The translations under genes were made by a program, and so were the position numbers. Shown here in pieces: positions 1 through 7,786 of a DNA stretch of 30,026 nt. Each line of letters begins with the position of its first letter. The first letter of the stretch is position 1. Under the pieces are notes generated by a model, which saw only the letters and a program-made list of their open reading frames with translations, did no database searches and had not been told where the DNA came from. The stretch covers positions 1 to 30,026 of the forward strand of contig CAJUDW010000030.1 in the NCBI GenBank assembly GCA_910584995.1, given 5' to 3'. The DNA comes from an uncultured Oscillibacter sp. (lineage in GTDB: Bacteria > Bacillota > Clostridia > Oscillospirales > Oscillospiraceae).

Positions 1-33
1 GCTTTATAAAACTACTGCTTTCTTGGGTAGGTA

Positions 34-145
34 TGTTACGCAGTAGAGGTTAAAAAGCCCTTGATTTATGCGGCTTTCAGCGCATGAAACACTTTGACGA
101 TATTTTATATTCCCGCCCTCAAAAATGGCGTTCTACTGCGTAACA
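34..145. repeat. Inverted-repeat element, mobile-element-like
   Basis: TGTTACGCAGTAGA at 34-47 is the exact reverse complement of 132-145, enclosing 84 bp of AT-rich DNA with no credible coding. A second hairpin follows at 149-190 (AGCAGAGAAC paired with GTTCTCTGCT around a 22-nt loop). The composition differs from the GC-rich proC next to it. This resembles the end of an insertion element or a small non-autonomous element, but no transposase is visible and the left part may lie outside the window. The mobile origin is inference. Confidence 0.45.
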
Positions 146-148
146 AAA

Positions 149-190
149 AGCAGAGAACCGACCACTAATGAAAATGATGTGTTCTCTGCT
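149..190. repeat. Ten-bp stem hairpin downstream of proC
   Basis: AGCAGAGAAC (149-158) pairs perfectly with GTTCTCTGCT (181-190). It lies about 60 bp past the proC stop. There is no T-run on the minus strand, so it is not a clear intrinsic terminator. It could be part of the element at 34-145. Nothing else is recognised in 1-246. Confidence 0.4.
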
Positions 191-246
191 CTTGCTTGCA
201 CCCTGTTTGTCAGCGTTGCTAATAAGTTGTTGTGAATACTTCCTTA

Positions 247-1050
247 TCAACGTAAAACTAAGTCCTTGTTCTTCTCGCAGGCGGCGATGACCGCCTCCAT
301 AACGGCGCTCCGGAACCCGCCCCGCTCCAGGGCCCGCACCCCCTGGATGGTAGTCCCGCCGGGGGAGCACACCGCGTCCTTCAGCACAGCGGGATGGACG
401 CCAGTATCCAAAACCATTCTGGCGGTGCCCGCCGCCATCTGGGCGGCGAGGGCCTGGGCCTGGGCCCGGGGCAGGCCGCAGGCCACGCCGCCGTCTGCCA
501 GGGCCTCGATAAACAGCGCGGCGAAGGCCGGGCCGCAGCCAGCCACGGCGGAGCCGGCGTCTATCAGCCGCTCCGGGACGGCAGTGAATTCCCCCGCCTC
601 CCCCATAGCGTCCAGAAAAGCCGTTTTCTCCTCCTCCGTCACGCCGGGGCCCAGGGTATAGAGGACGGCCCCCTGCCCTATGCCAACGGGCATATTGGGC
701 ATAATGCGGATCACGGGATATTCCCCGCCTGCCATGCGCCGGATATCCGCGATGGAGAGCCCTGCCGCCATGCTCACCAGGACAAAGCGTCCCTCGCGCC
801 CCGCCAGGACCGGGGCGATCTCCGCCAGCACCGTTTCCATCATCAGGGGCTTCACACCCAGGAAGAGGTAATCCGCCTCCCCGGCGACAGCGGCGTTGTC
901 TGCCGTCCTGGCCTCCAGCTTGCGGGCAAGATACCCCGCCTTTCCCGGGTTATGGCTGGAGAGGACAATCCGATCCCCATCCAAGCGCCGCCTGGCCGCC
1001 TGGGCCAGGGCCCCTCCCATGTTTCCCACGCCAATGAATCCAAAAACCAT
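247..1050 (-). CDS. proC: Pyrroline-5-carboxylate reductase
   Basis: Last step of proline synthesis in the cytoplasm: NAD(P)H-dependent reduction of 1-pyrroline-5-carboxylate to L-proline. The 267-residue product begins MVFGFIGVGNMGG, with the Rossmann motif GVGNMG at residues 7-12. The C-terminal P5CR signature (SPGGTTIQGVRALE) is present near the end, and the length is normal for the family. I chose the ATG at 1050 because GGAAAGGAT lies just upstream; an in-frame extension further 5' would run into the end of proA and lacks family similarity. The gene follows proA by 22 nt and is the third gene of a proB-proA-proC operon. No obvious terminator follows the stop codon. Confidence 0.96.
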   Translation of the reverse strand: MVFGFIGVGNMGGALAQAARRRLDGDRIVLSSHNPGKAGYLARKLEARTADNAAVAGEADYLFLGVKPLMMETVLAEIAPVLAGREGRFVLVSMAAGLSIADIRRMAGGEYPVIRIMPNMPVGIGQGAVLYTLGPGVTEEEKTAFLDAMGEAGEFTAVPERLIDAGSAVAGCGPAFAALFIEALADGGVACGLPRAQAQALAAQMAAGTARMVLDTGVHPAVLKDAVCSPGGTTIQGVRALERGGFRSAVMEAVIAACEKNKDLVLR

Positions 1051-1072
1051 TGCGCCTATCCTTTCCCCGCCC

Positions 1073-2320
1073 TCAGCGGATCTGCCCCTCGCCGTAGATA
1101 ACATACTTGCAGGAGGTCAGTTCCTCCAGGCCCATGGGGCCCCGGGCGTGCATCTTCTGGGTAGAGATGCCGATCTCCGCCCCCAAGCCGAACTCCCCGC
1201 CGTCGGTGAACCGGGTGGAGGCGTTGACATACACCGCCGCCGCGTCCACCTCGTTCAAGAACCGCTGGGCTTTAAAGTAGTTTTTCGTGATAATGGCCTC
1301 CGAGTGGCCGGTGCCGTGGCGGTTAATGAAGGCAACAGCCTCCTCCAGGCCGTCCACCAGTTTGACGGCCAGGATGTAGTCCCCGTACTCCGCGTCCCAG
1401 TCGCTGTCCTGGGCGGGAAGGGCCCGGGTGCCCAAAATCTCTAGGGCCGCCGGATCCGCCCGCAGTTCCACGCCCTTTCGATCCAGCAGGGGCAGGGCCT
1501 TCCGGAAAAAGCCCTCTGCCGCGTCCCGGTGAACCAGCACACACTCCGCCGCATTGCACACGGAGGGCCGGGAGCACTTGGCGTTGAAGAGGATTTGGGC
1601 ACCCATGTCCAGATCTGCCTCGTCGTCGATGTAGACATGGCAGACCCCCTCGCCGGTGCGGATCACCGGTACGCCGGCCTCCTTGACCACGGCCCGGATG
1701 AGGCCCGCGCCGCCCCGGGGAATCAGCACGTCCACATAGGCGTCCAGGTGCATCAGTTCATTGGCTGTTTCCCGGGAGGTATCCTGTACCAGGGATACGC
1801 AGTCCCCCGGCAGGCCCGCGGCGGCCAGGGCCGCCCGCATCAACTCCGCTGCCTTCCGGTTGGAGCGGATAGCCTCCTTGCCCCCCCGGAGAATACAGGT
1901 GTTTCCGGATTTCAGGCAAAGGGCCGCCGCATCCACGGTGACATTAGGCCGGGCCTCGTAGATGATGGCGATGACCCCCAGGGGCACCCGCCGCCGGCCG
2001 ATGATAAGGCCGTTGGGCCGGGTTTCCATCCGATCCACTCGCCCAATGGGATCCGGCAGGGACGCCACCTGCCGCACGCCTTCCACAATCCCGGCGATCC
2101 GCCCCTCTGTCAGCGTCAGCCGATCCAGCATGGCAGGGCGCATCCCCGCCGTCCGGGCAGCCTCCAAATCCTGGGCGTTGGCCTCCAGCCACTCTTTCTT
2201 CCGCTCTGTCAAAACCTTGGCAATGGCCTCCAGAGCCTCGTTCTTCCGCTCCGTCCCGGCAGACGCCAGCACGTAGGACGCGGCCTTTGCCGCCGCGCCC
2301 TGCTGTTCCAATGGAGTCAT
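1073..2320 (-). CDS. proA: Gamma-glutamyl phosphate reductase
   Basis: Second step of proline synthesis: NADPH-dependent reduction of gamma-glutamyl phosphate to glutamate semialdehyde, which cyclises to P5C. The 415-residue product belongs to the aldehyde dehydrogenase superfamily. The catalytic cysteine is C255 in RPSVCNAAE, the position known for the Thermotoga enzyme. A GTG codon directly precedes the ATG at 2320; the GGGAGG site is 7 nt before the ATG and only 4 nt before the GTG, so the ATG is preferred. It lies 13 nt downstream of proB and 22 nt upstream of proC, so the three are almost certainly co-transcribed. Confidence 0.97.
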   Translation of the reverse strand: MTPLEQQGAAAKAASYVLASAGTERKNEALEAIAKVLTERKKEWLEANAQDLEAARTAGMRPAMLDRLTLTEGRIAGIVEGVRQVASLPDPIGRVDRMETRPNGLIIGRRRVPLGVIAIIYEARPNVTVDAAALCLKSGNTCILRGGKEAIRSNRKAAELMRAALAAAGLPGDCVSLVQDTSRETANELMHLDAYVDVLIPRGGAGLIRAVVKEAGVPVIRTGEGVCHVYIDDEADLDMGAQILFNAKCSRPSVCNAAECVLVHRDAAEGFFRKALPLLDRKGVELRADPAALEILGTRALPAQDSDWDAEYGDYILAVKLVDGLEEAVAFINRHGTGHSEAIITKNYFKAQRFLNEVDAAAVYVNASTRFTDGGEFGLGAEIGISTQKMHARGPMGLEELTSCKYVIYGEGQIR

Positions 2321-2333
2321 CACAAAACCTCCC

Positions 2334-3161
2334 TTATCTCTCCGGCCTTAAGCCCCTATGTCCGGGGCCGGCAATGAACCGGGTGCCGATGTCCCGCCCC
2401 TCCAGAATACCGTACAAATCCTCCATCCGGGCCCCGTTGGTGATTACCATGTCACAGCCAGCTGCCATGGCCCGCCGGGCGGCGGCCAGTTTGGTGGCCA
2501 TGCCGCCGGTGCCCCGCCAGGTGCCCGCGCCCCCGGCCATCTCCAGGATCTCCGGCGTCAGTTCCGTCACCCGGTGAAGGAGTTTTGCCGACTGGTGGGT
2601 CTTGGGATCCGCGTCGTAGAGGCCGTCAATGTCGCTGAGCAGCACCAGCAGATCTGCCCCGCAAAGTTCCGCCACAATGGCGGAGAGGGTGTCGTTGTCT
2701 CCCAGTACCTTGTGGTGCCCGGTCTCAATCTCGGCGGAGGACACGGAGTCGTTCTCGTTTACCAGGGGGATGACGCCCATCTCCAGCAGGGCGGAAAAAG
2801 TCCCCCGTAGATGCTCCGCCCGGGAGGGATCGTCCACGTCGTCCCCGGTCAGCAGGATCTGGGCCACGGACTGGTTATACTCGGAAAAAAACTGATCGAA
2901 AATATGGGTCATGCGGCACTGTCCCACGGCGGCGGCTGCCTGCTTCATCCGCAGTTCCCTGGGCCGCTCGGCAAGGCCCAGCCGGGCGGTTCCGGCGGCA
3001 ATGGCCCCGGAGAACACCAGGATAACCTCGCAGCCCGCCCCGTGGAGATCCGATAAAACCCGGGCAAGCCGCTCCATGCTCCGCAGATCCGGTGCGCCGG
3101 AATCATGGGTGAGGGTGGAGGTACCCACCTTCACCACAACCCGCTGTGTTTCTTTTTCCAT
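2334..3161 (-). CDS. proB: Glutamate 5-kinase, short form without PUA domain
   Basis: First step of proline synthesis: ATP-dependent phosphorylation of L-glutamate. The 275-residue product has the amino acid kinase fold with VKVGTSTLT at the N-terminus, the NENDSVSS substrate segment, GDNDTLSAIVA, SDIDGLYDADP and the GTGGMATKL nucleotide loop. It stops where E. coli ProB (about 367 residues) would continue into the PUA domain, so it is a short form of the kind common in Firmicutes. The usual SSGAI motif reads FSGAI. The start at 3161 follows GGGGAGG by 9 nt; upstream in-frame codons have no similarity to the family. It is the first gene of the proline operon. Confidence 0.95.
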   Translation of the reverse strand: MEKETQRVVVKVGTSTLTHDSGAPDLRSMERLARVLSDLHGAGCEVILVFSGAIAAGTARLGLAERPRELRMKQAAAAVGQCRMTHIFDQFFSEYNQSVAQILLTGDDVDDPSRAEHLRGTFSALLEMGVIPLVNENDSVSSAEIETGHHKVLGDNDTLSAIVAELCGADLLVLLSDIDGLYDADPKTHQSAKLLHRVTELTPEILEMAGGAGTWRGTGGMATKLAAARRAMAAGCDMVITNGARMEDLYGILEGRDIGTRFIAGPGHRGLRPER

Positions 3162-3174
3162 GCAGGATATCCTC

Positions 3175-3204
3175 CCCAACCGTTTGTTGGGAAACAGTAT
3201 ATCA
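3175..3204 (-). promoter_or_regulatory. proBAC promoter (extended -10) and leader hairpin
   Basis: On the minus strand TGATATACT (3196-3204) forms an extended -10 box (TGn plus TATACT). No good -35 is seen. A small hairpin, CCCAAC/GTTGGG (3175-3191), follows in the short leader and touches the GGGGAGG ribosome site of proB, so it could modulate translation. The leader of about 30 nt is too short for a T-box. Confidence 0.5.
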
Positions 3205-3315
3205 CAGGAGCGGGAAAAAAGAAACCCTGGAATCCGGAGCCTTATGGGATGAAGCGGCAGAAAGGAGTAAATTCCCGGAAAACCGCAAAGACTATCGGGG
3301 AAAAGGAGGGATTCT

Positions 3316-4041
3316 ATGACAGAACCCACAAAGCCCCGGGAGCCGGAGAAGGACGCCGGAAAAGAGATGGCCCAGGGGATTTTGGATTTCGGTTCCGCCC
3401 TGACCCATACGCCCCACGGCGCAGTGTACTGCCTGACCATCATCGGCCAGATCGAGGGCCACGTAACCGCATCCTCCGGCACAAAGACCACAAAATATGA
3501 ACACGTCCTGCCCCTTCTGGCGAAGCTGGAGGAATCGGAGGAGGTGGATGGTATCCTGTTCCTGCTGAATACGGTGGGCGGCGACGTGGAGGCGGGCCTT
3601 GCTATTGCGGAGTTAATTGCGGGCATGAAAAAGCCCACGGTCTCTATTGTCTTGGGCGGCAGCCACTCCATCGGCGTCCCCTTGGCGGTGGCGGCAAAAG
3701 AGAGTTTTGCCGTGCCCTCCGCTGCCATGACCATCCATCCGGTCCGCATGAGCGGCACCGTCATTGCCGCCCCCCAGACCTACCATTATTTTGAGCGGCT
3801 CCAGGAGAGGATTGTGGCCTTTGTGGCAAAGAACAGCCGTATTTCCGCCGGAAGCTTCCAGGCCCTGATGCTGAAGAAGGACGACATGGCTGCGGACGTA
3901 GGCAGCGTGGTCTACGGGGAAGAGGCGGTGCGCCTGGGGCTCATCGACCGGGTAGGCGGCCTTTCGGACGGGCTCCAGAGCCTGTACCGGCAGATAACGG
4001 AGCGGAAAGAGGCCGGTTCCGCCTATGGAAAAGGGGACTAG
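3316..4041 (+). CDS. tepA: ClpP-like serine protease of the TepA/YmfB family
   Basis: 241-residue member of the ClpP/crotonase fold, resembling the Bacillus translocation-enhancing protein TepA. The catalytic serine is probably S118 in GGSHSIG (114-120), the histidine H141 in HPVRM, and the acid D189 or D190 before the conserved GLIDRVGG (208-215). The NTVGGD segment (85-90) corresponds to the ClpP oxyanion region. The charged N-terminal 25 residues lack a signal peptide or membrane segment, so a cytoplasmic protein is expected. An AGGAGG site lies 6 nt before the ATG. It is divergent from proBAC and ends in a 17-bp hairpin. TepA proteins have been linked to protein export and spore-stage processes in Bacillus; its target here is unknown. 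Confidence 0.82.
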   Translation: MTEPTKPREPEKDAGKEMAQGILDFGSALTHTPHGAVYCLTIIGQIEGHVTASSGTKTTKYEHVLPLLAKLEESEEVDGILFLLNTVGGDVEAGLAIAELIAGMKKPTVSIVLGGSHSIGVPLAVAAKESFAVPSAAMTIHPVRMSGTVIAAPQTYHYFERLQERIVAFVAKNSRISAGSFQALMLKKDDMAADVGSVVYGEEAVRLGLIDRVGGLSDGLQSLYRQITERKEAGSAYGKGD

Positions 4042-4060
4042 GCGGCCTTTCCCCCAAAGA

Positions 4061-4100
4061 GAAGCTGTCAAAAAGCCTGTCCGGGCTTTTTGACAGCTTC
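4061..4100. terminator. 17-bp perfect hairpin between convergent genes
   Basis: GAAGCTGTCAAAAAGCC (4061-4077) pairs exactly with 4084-4100 around a 6-nt loop. It is 20 bp past the tepA stop and 70 bp past the end of the convergent lipoprotein gene. The A5/T5 runs are inside the stem and no long T-run follows, so it probably acts in both directions. Confidence 0.75.
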
Positions 4101-4169
4101 TTACACGTTACATATGTGACATGGCGTCACAACGGAAAACGCCTTTTTCCGGCCCGCCGGCCGGAGGGG

Positions 4170-4793
4170 TTACCGGGCGGAATAGGGAGTCAGATTGTTC
4201 CGCTGGATGGTATCCTCCCGGACAATGGGGCCCAGGGCGCTGAGGGCGGACCAGGTTTCCCGGTCCTCATCGGTAATGGCCTCCTCGCCGCCCCGGCGGT
4301 AAAGCTGGACGTCGGTTGGCTCCGTATAGATATAGTAGCGATTGCTGTCCTTGGCGAAAATCCAGCTGGCAGGCAACTCCCGATCCAGGAAGTCCTGGAG
4401 ATCCGCCGCGTCGATGGCACCAATCTCAAAGAGGAACCCGTACCCGGCGCTGTCGCCGAAGTCCGCCTCCGCCGCCTCCAGGGACGCCAACTCATAGACG
4501 CTCATCAGGGGCTGGTAGGGCTCCCAGACATCCTTCCCGGTGTCCAGCAGCAGCTGGGGGGCGTATTCCACCGGCAGGGCAAAGGTGATGCCCTCGCCCT
4601 TATAAAAGGTGACGTCCCCGTCCATCTCCGGGATTTCCTCCTCCGGCGTCTCTTCCGGGGTGTTGTCCGGCAGGGCAGAATCATCCCCCTGGGCGGGGAT
4701 ATCCTCCTCCGGCGGGGCTTCCTCCTTCTTGCCGCAGGCGGCCAGGGTGAGGAGCAGGGACAGGGTAAGCAAAATCGTAATCCATTTCCGCAT
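4170..4793 (-). CDS. Secreted lipoprotein of unknown function
   Basis: 207-residue product with a lipoprotein signal peptide: MRKW, a hydrophobic stretch, then the lipobox LAAC with lipidated C20. Residues 21-60 are a highly acidic, proline-rich linker (EEAPPEEDIP and similar), typical of a tether through the cell wall. A folded domain of about 145 residues follows, rich in acidic and aromatic residues. I do not recognise the domain. The ATG at 4793 is preferred over the one at 4799 because AGAGG then sits 8 nt upstream rather than 2. It has its own promoter and is convergent with tepA. Expected location: outer face of the membrane. Confidence 0.75.
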   Translation of the reverse strand: MRKWITILLTLSLLLTLAACGKKEEAPPEEDIPAQGDDSALPDNTPEETPEEEIPEMDGDVTFYKGEGITFALPVEYAPQLLLDTGKDVWEPYQPLMSVYELASLEAAEADFGDSAGYGFLFEIGAIDAADLQDFLDRELPASWIFAKDSNRYYIYTEPTDVQLYRRGGEEAITDEDRETWSALSALGPIVREDTIQRNNLTPYSAR

Positions 4794-4915
4794 GATCATA
4801 ACCTCTTTTCTGTCATCTCTGCCGCAAAACGGCGCTCCGGGGGATCACGCCGCCGCTGGTTTCTGTCTATCCATCATATGACCCGTAAGGGAAAGACCAT
4901 TCCAGGTTTTCCTTT

Positions 4916-4945
4916 ATCATAGCAAAACATTCCCCCGGCCTTCAA
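4916..4945 (-). promoter_or_regulatory. Promoter of the lipoprotein gene
   Basis: Minus strand TTGAAG (4940-4945), an 18-bp spacer, then TATGAT (4916-4921). The leader to the ATG at 4793 is about 115 nt. No known riboswitch motif is seen in it. Confidence 0.55.
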
Positions 4946-5013
4946 CCACAAAACGGTGACAAAGGGTAACAGGCTGGGAACAACTGGAATATTTGATATA
5001 TTGTAAAATATAC

Positions 5014-5042
5014 TTGACAAAAAGACAGCTGTATGTTATGCT
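5014..5042 (+). promoter_or_regulatory. Promoter of the membrane protein-Xre pair
   Basis: TTGACA (5014-5019), a 17-bp spacer, then TATGCT (5037-5042), close to the sigma-A consensus. The flanking DNA is AT-rich. The leader is about 25 nt and includes AGGGAGG before the ATG at 5072. Confidence 0.75.
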
Positions 5043-5071
5043 TTGCCTATCAACAAAGGGAGGAACGGGAA

Positions 5072-5581
5072 ATGAAAAACCAATTTGTTTTTTTGGGGAT
5101 TTGCTGCGGCGTGATAATCGGGCTGGTTGTGGTGGCGCTGCTTTTCAAGAAAAAGGTTCTGGACGTGACCTTTGACGAGCGGCAGGAGCGGATTCGGGGC
5201 ATGGCCTACAAATACGCCTTTTTCACCCTGATGATCGCCGTTTGGATCTACGGCGCATTGGATCTGGCCCTGGGCCGCTGGTGCGACACTCTGGCGGGAA
5301 TATCGCTTTGTGTGGGCGCGTCCATTACGGTGTTTGCCGTGATCTGTATCGTCAAGGACGCGTATCTGGGCCTGAAGGAGCGGCCCCGGGCCGTAATGAC
5401 CCTCTTCGTTCTGCTGACGGTATTCAATTTGGGCATCGGCGGCATGTATCTGGCCTCCGGGGAACTGGTGGAGGACGGCGTGCTGACCTTCCGGGCGGTG
5501 AATCCCATTGTGGGTCTGGTGACGCTGGTGATTTTAATCGTATATCTGGTGAATGTGGCGGCGGAGCGGAAGGAAGGATGA
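5072..5581 (+). CDS. Five-helix membrane protein with a DERQ motif
   Basis: 169-residue integral membrane protein. Predicted transmembrane segments lie at about residues 7-25, 46-62, 70-90, 103-122 and 140-161. Between the first two is FDERQERIRGMAYKYAFFT, a motif I associate with small membrane proteins (DUF3796/DUF2178-like) that are encoded next to small Xre regulators. The start is fixed by AGGGAGG about 9 nt upstream. Its stop overlaps the next start (ATGA at 5578-5581), so the two are translationally coupled. Function unknown; the pairing suggests that the membrane protein and the regulator act in one circuit. Confidence 0.72.
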   Translation: MKNQFVFLGICCGVIIGLVVVALLFKKKVLDVTFDERQERIRGMAYKYAFFTLMIAVWIYGALDLALGRWCDTLAGISLCVGASITVFAVICIVKDAYLGLKERPRAVMTLFVLLTVFNLGIGGMYLASGELVEDGVLTFRAVNPIVGLVTLVILIVYLVNVAAERKEG

Positions 5582-5775
5582 AGAACCTGCGGATGAAAGC
5601 CGCCCGGGCGGCGCTGGATCTTAGCCAGCAGCAGCTGGCTGACGCTGTGGGGGTCTCCCGGCAGACCATCAACGCCATTGAGAAGGGGGATTATAATCCC
5701 ACCATCCGCCTGTGCCTGGCCATCTGCCGGGCGCTGGGAAAGACGCTGGACGATCTCTTTTGGGAGGAGCAGTAA
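5578..5775 (+). CDS. Small Xre/HTH_3 transcriptional regulator (YozG-like)
   Basis: 65-residue protein that is almost entirely one helix-turn-helix domain. The recognition segment is LSQQQLADAVGVSRQTINAIEKGDYNPT (about residues 15-42, quoted with its conserved Q, V-S-R-Q-T and E-K-G positions), followed by the C-terminal helix and the LDDLFWEE end typical of YozG-like regulators. It is cytoplasmic and probably a dimer. Its start overlaps the stop of the upstream membrane protein gene by 4 nt and no separate ribosome site is needed. It likely regulates its own operon, but no clear palindrome is seen at the 5014-5042 promoter. Confidence 0.85.
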   Translation: MKNLRMKAARAALDLSQQQLADAVGVSRQTINAIEKGDYNPTIRLCLAICRALGKTLDDLFWEEQ

Positions 5776-5806
5776 AGCGGAAAAGTAAATCCCCCAGGAA
5801 TAAACC

Positions 5807-5845
5807 GGCGGGGACTGCCAAAGGCAGTCCCCGCCCCAATTTTTT
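5807..5845 (+). terminator. Rho-independent terminator, bidirectional
   Basis: GGCGGGGACTGCC (5807-5819) pairs perfectly with 5823-5835 around an AAA loop, followed by CCAA and T6 (5840-5845). It terminates the Xre transcript and overlaps the end of the convergent MerR gene, so it probably serves both. Confidence 0.92.
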
Positions 5846-6614
5846 AAGAGCCGTTCGACTCTAAAACCGGCATTTGGATTTCTGTGATATAGTTTTTGTT
5901 GTCCCGCTCCACAAATTGGTCGATGATGTTGAAGGCTACTGCCGGTTCCCCTTCCTGCAGTTCCGGATAGCGGGCGCGAATACGGGAAAAACTCTCCTGT
6001 ATCTTCTCATACGGCCCCTGATGGAAGCCCACAAGATACTGCCCCGCCGGAATCGCGGACAGGACCGGCGAGTTGGGATCCGCCGGAATACCGTCCGCCG
6101 CCGCATCGAGGTAGGCGCCAAAATATTTTGTATCCCCCTCGTACAGCACAACGGTAGGATAGAAGTAAAAGGAATCCTTCATATAGAGCCGGTCTTCACT
6201 GCCGATGGGAATATACCATCGCTGGGGGAACCAGCGGAGTTCTATAGAGGAGGTATCCAGATTCACCCGTTTTTTCTCAATAAAGTTGATCTTGCGCATA
6301 ATGGCTTCATCCACCTGGATCAGCCGGTCCCACTGGTCGTGGAGTTCCTGGGAGCGGCGGCGAAGGGCGTCGATGGTCCGCTCCGGGGTTCTGGAATTCA
6401 GGAATTGCTGGATATCTTTGACGGAGCAGCCCATTTTCCGCAGATACCGGATGGAGGCCAGCTGATAAAGCTGATCGAAATAGTACTGGCGGTAGTTGGT
6501 GCCGCTGTCCCGGACGGCAGGCTGAAAGAGGCCGATGCGGTCATAATAGTGGAGGGTCTGGGTACTCATGCCAAACAGAGAGCCGATTTCGCTGATGGTT
6601 AAATACTCCTTCAT
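5844..6614 (-). CDS. MerR-family regulator with GyrI-like effector domain
   Basis: 256-residue BmrR-type activator or repressor. The N-terminal winged HTH (about residues 1-72) starts LTISEIGSLFGMSTQTLHYYDRIGLF. A coiled-coil dimerisation helix follows (about 78-120, RRRSQELHDQWDRLIQVDEA). The C-terminal part (about 125-256) looks like a GyrI-like small-molecule domain that binds drugs or other hydrophobic compounds. GGGGAGGG sits about 8 nt before the ATG. The gene is transcribed from its own promoter, which is overlapped by a palindrome, so autoregulation is likely. It stands between the nucleoside transport operon and the Xre unit; I see no matching palindrome before the transporter, so a regulatory link is not supported. 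Confidence 0.85.
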   Translation of the reverse strand: MKEYLTISEIGSLFGMSTQTLHYYDRIGLFQPAVRDSGTNYRQYYFDQLYQLASIRYLRKMGCSVKDIQQFLNSRTPERTIDALRRRSQELHDQWDRLIQVDEAIMRKINFIEKKRVNLDTSSIELRWFPQRWYIPIGSEDRLYMKDSFYFYPTVVLYEGDTKYFGAYLDAAADGIPADPNSPVLSAIPAGQYLVGFHQGPYEKIQESFSRIRARYPELQEGEPAVAFNIIDQFVERDNKNYITEIQMPVLESNGS

Positions 6615-6634
6615 TCAGGCCGCCCTCCCCTTAT

Positions 6635-6674
6635 ATGCTGTATGCAGTATAGCATTTTTCCCGGCGGTTGTCCA
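6635..6674 (-). promoter_or_regulatory. MerR gene promoter with palindromic operator
   Basis: Minus strand TGGACA (6669-6674), 17-bp spacer, TATACT (6646-6651). An imperfect 21-bp palindrome, ATGCT...AGCAT (6635-6655, centred on TATGCAG), covers the -10 box and the expected transcription start. Binding there would block its own transcription. The role of the palindrome is inference. Confidence 0.6.
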
Positions 6675-6815
6675 CCAGTGAAATATAGGGGGACGCCGCT
6701 CCGGACGCACAGGAACGGCAGAGGCCTGGACAGTCCCGCTTCATAACGCAGGCGTTCCCCGGCGTGGGATCTTTCGATGCCCGCATCGGGGAACACAGCT
6801 GTCATCTGTTTTCAC

Positions 6816-6846
6816 GGGCCCCTCTTCCCGAGGGAGCCCCTTTTTT
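6816..6846 (+). terminator. Terminator-like hairpin at the end of the transporter operon
   Basis: GGGCCCCTC (6816-6824) pairs with GAGGGAGCCC (6830-6839) with one bulge, followed on the plus strand by C and T6 (6841-6846), which overlaps the stop codon of the last permease. The T-run is on the plus strand although the nearby genes are on the minus strand; the hairpin itself is placed to end the minus-strand operon. Confidence 0.5.
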
Positions 6847-7786
6847 AACGGGAGCCCTTGATATACGCCTTGCCCAGGGACTCCGGACGGTTGTCCTTAC
6901 CCACGGTGCCCAGCATGGCCAGCAGCGTAATCAGATAGGGCAGCATCGCCAGAAGGAACGGGGAAACGGAGATGCCGATTGTCTGAAGCCGGATTTGCAG
7001 CGCGTTTGCCATACCAAAGAGCAGGGCCGCGCCAAACATGCCGAAGGGCGTGTAGCGTCCCAGAATCACGGTCGCCAGCGCAATGTATCCGCGCCCGGAA
7101 ATCATGTTTTCCGTAAAGACGCCCAGCTGCACCAGCACCAGATACGCGCCGCCGGTGCCGCCCAGGATCCCATTGACCACCATGGAAAGCCATTGGCAGC
7201 GGTGGACGTTGATGCCTGCGGATTCCGCGGCCCGGGGATGCTCGCCTACGGCGGCCAGGGAAAGGCCGAGGTTGGTACGCCGGTAGAAGAAATAGGTGAG
7301 GATAACCAGGATATACAGAAGGTAAGTCAGAAGATCCCGGTTGAAGAAGGCGTTGCCGATGAAAGGGATCCGGCAGAGTATGGGCAGGGGGATGGTGGGC
7401 ATGGTATTGATCTGCTGGTAACTCTGCCCGGCAGACAGGAGTTTGAAGAGGAAGCTGGTGACACCCAGCATCAGCATATTCAGGGCCAATCCGCTGACGG
7501 ACTGATCCTTTGCCAGGCGGATCGAAAGCAGCGCGTGAAGCATACTGACTGCCAATCCGCCCAGCATCCCGCAGATAAGCCCCACAAACAGGCTCCCGGA
7601 GAGCCAGGCCCCGGCGAAGGAGAAAAAGGCGCCGCTGAGCATCACGCCCTCCATGCCGATATTCAGGATGCCGGCTTTTTCCGCGATGATCTCCCCAAGG
7701 CCCGCGTAAATCAGCGGTACTGCCAAACGGACGGCAGCGGAAAAAAAGGCCGACAGGAAACTAACGGTTAAAATGATATCCAGCAT
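6845..7786 (-). CDS. nupQ: ABC transporter permease, NupQ-like (nucleoside type)
   Basis: 313-residue inner-membrane subunit of the BPD_transp_2 family, resembling the second permease of the BmpA/NupNOPQ nucleoside importers. It begins MLDIILTVSFLSAFFSAAVRL and has the conserved GEIIAEKAGILNIGMEGVML segment (about residues 31-50), a hallmark of this permease type, plus about 8-9 hydrophobic segments. The start codon overlaps the stop of the upstream permease by one base (TAATG) and GGGAGG lies 7 nt before it inside that gene. It pairs with the other permease to form the channel, energised by the double ATPase. It is the last gene of the operon. Confidence 0.88.
   Translation of the reverse strand: MLDIILTVSFLSAFFSAAVRLAVPLIYAGLGEIIAEKAGILNIGMEGVMLSGAFFSFAGAWLSGSLFVGLICGMLGGLAVSMLHALLSIRLAKDQSVSGLALNMLMLGVTSFLFKLLSAGQSYQQINTMPTIPLPILCRIPFIGNAFFNRDLLTYLLYILVILTYFFYRRTNLGLSLAAVGEHPRAAESAGINVHRCQWLSMVVNGILGGTGGAYLVLVQLGVFTENMISGRGYIALATVILGRYTPFGMFGAALLFGMANALQIRLQTIGISVSPFLLAMLPYLITLLAMLGTVGKDNRPESLGKAYIKGSR

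Noticed and set aside
394..2377. Long plus-strand frames opposite proC and proA
   Set aside because: They are antisense shadows of GC-rich genes with clear family motifs on the minus strand, and they have no ribosome sites.
3162..3315. T-box leader for the proline operon
   Set aside because: The leader is only about 30 nt and lacks the conserved T-box sequence.
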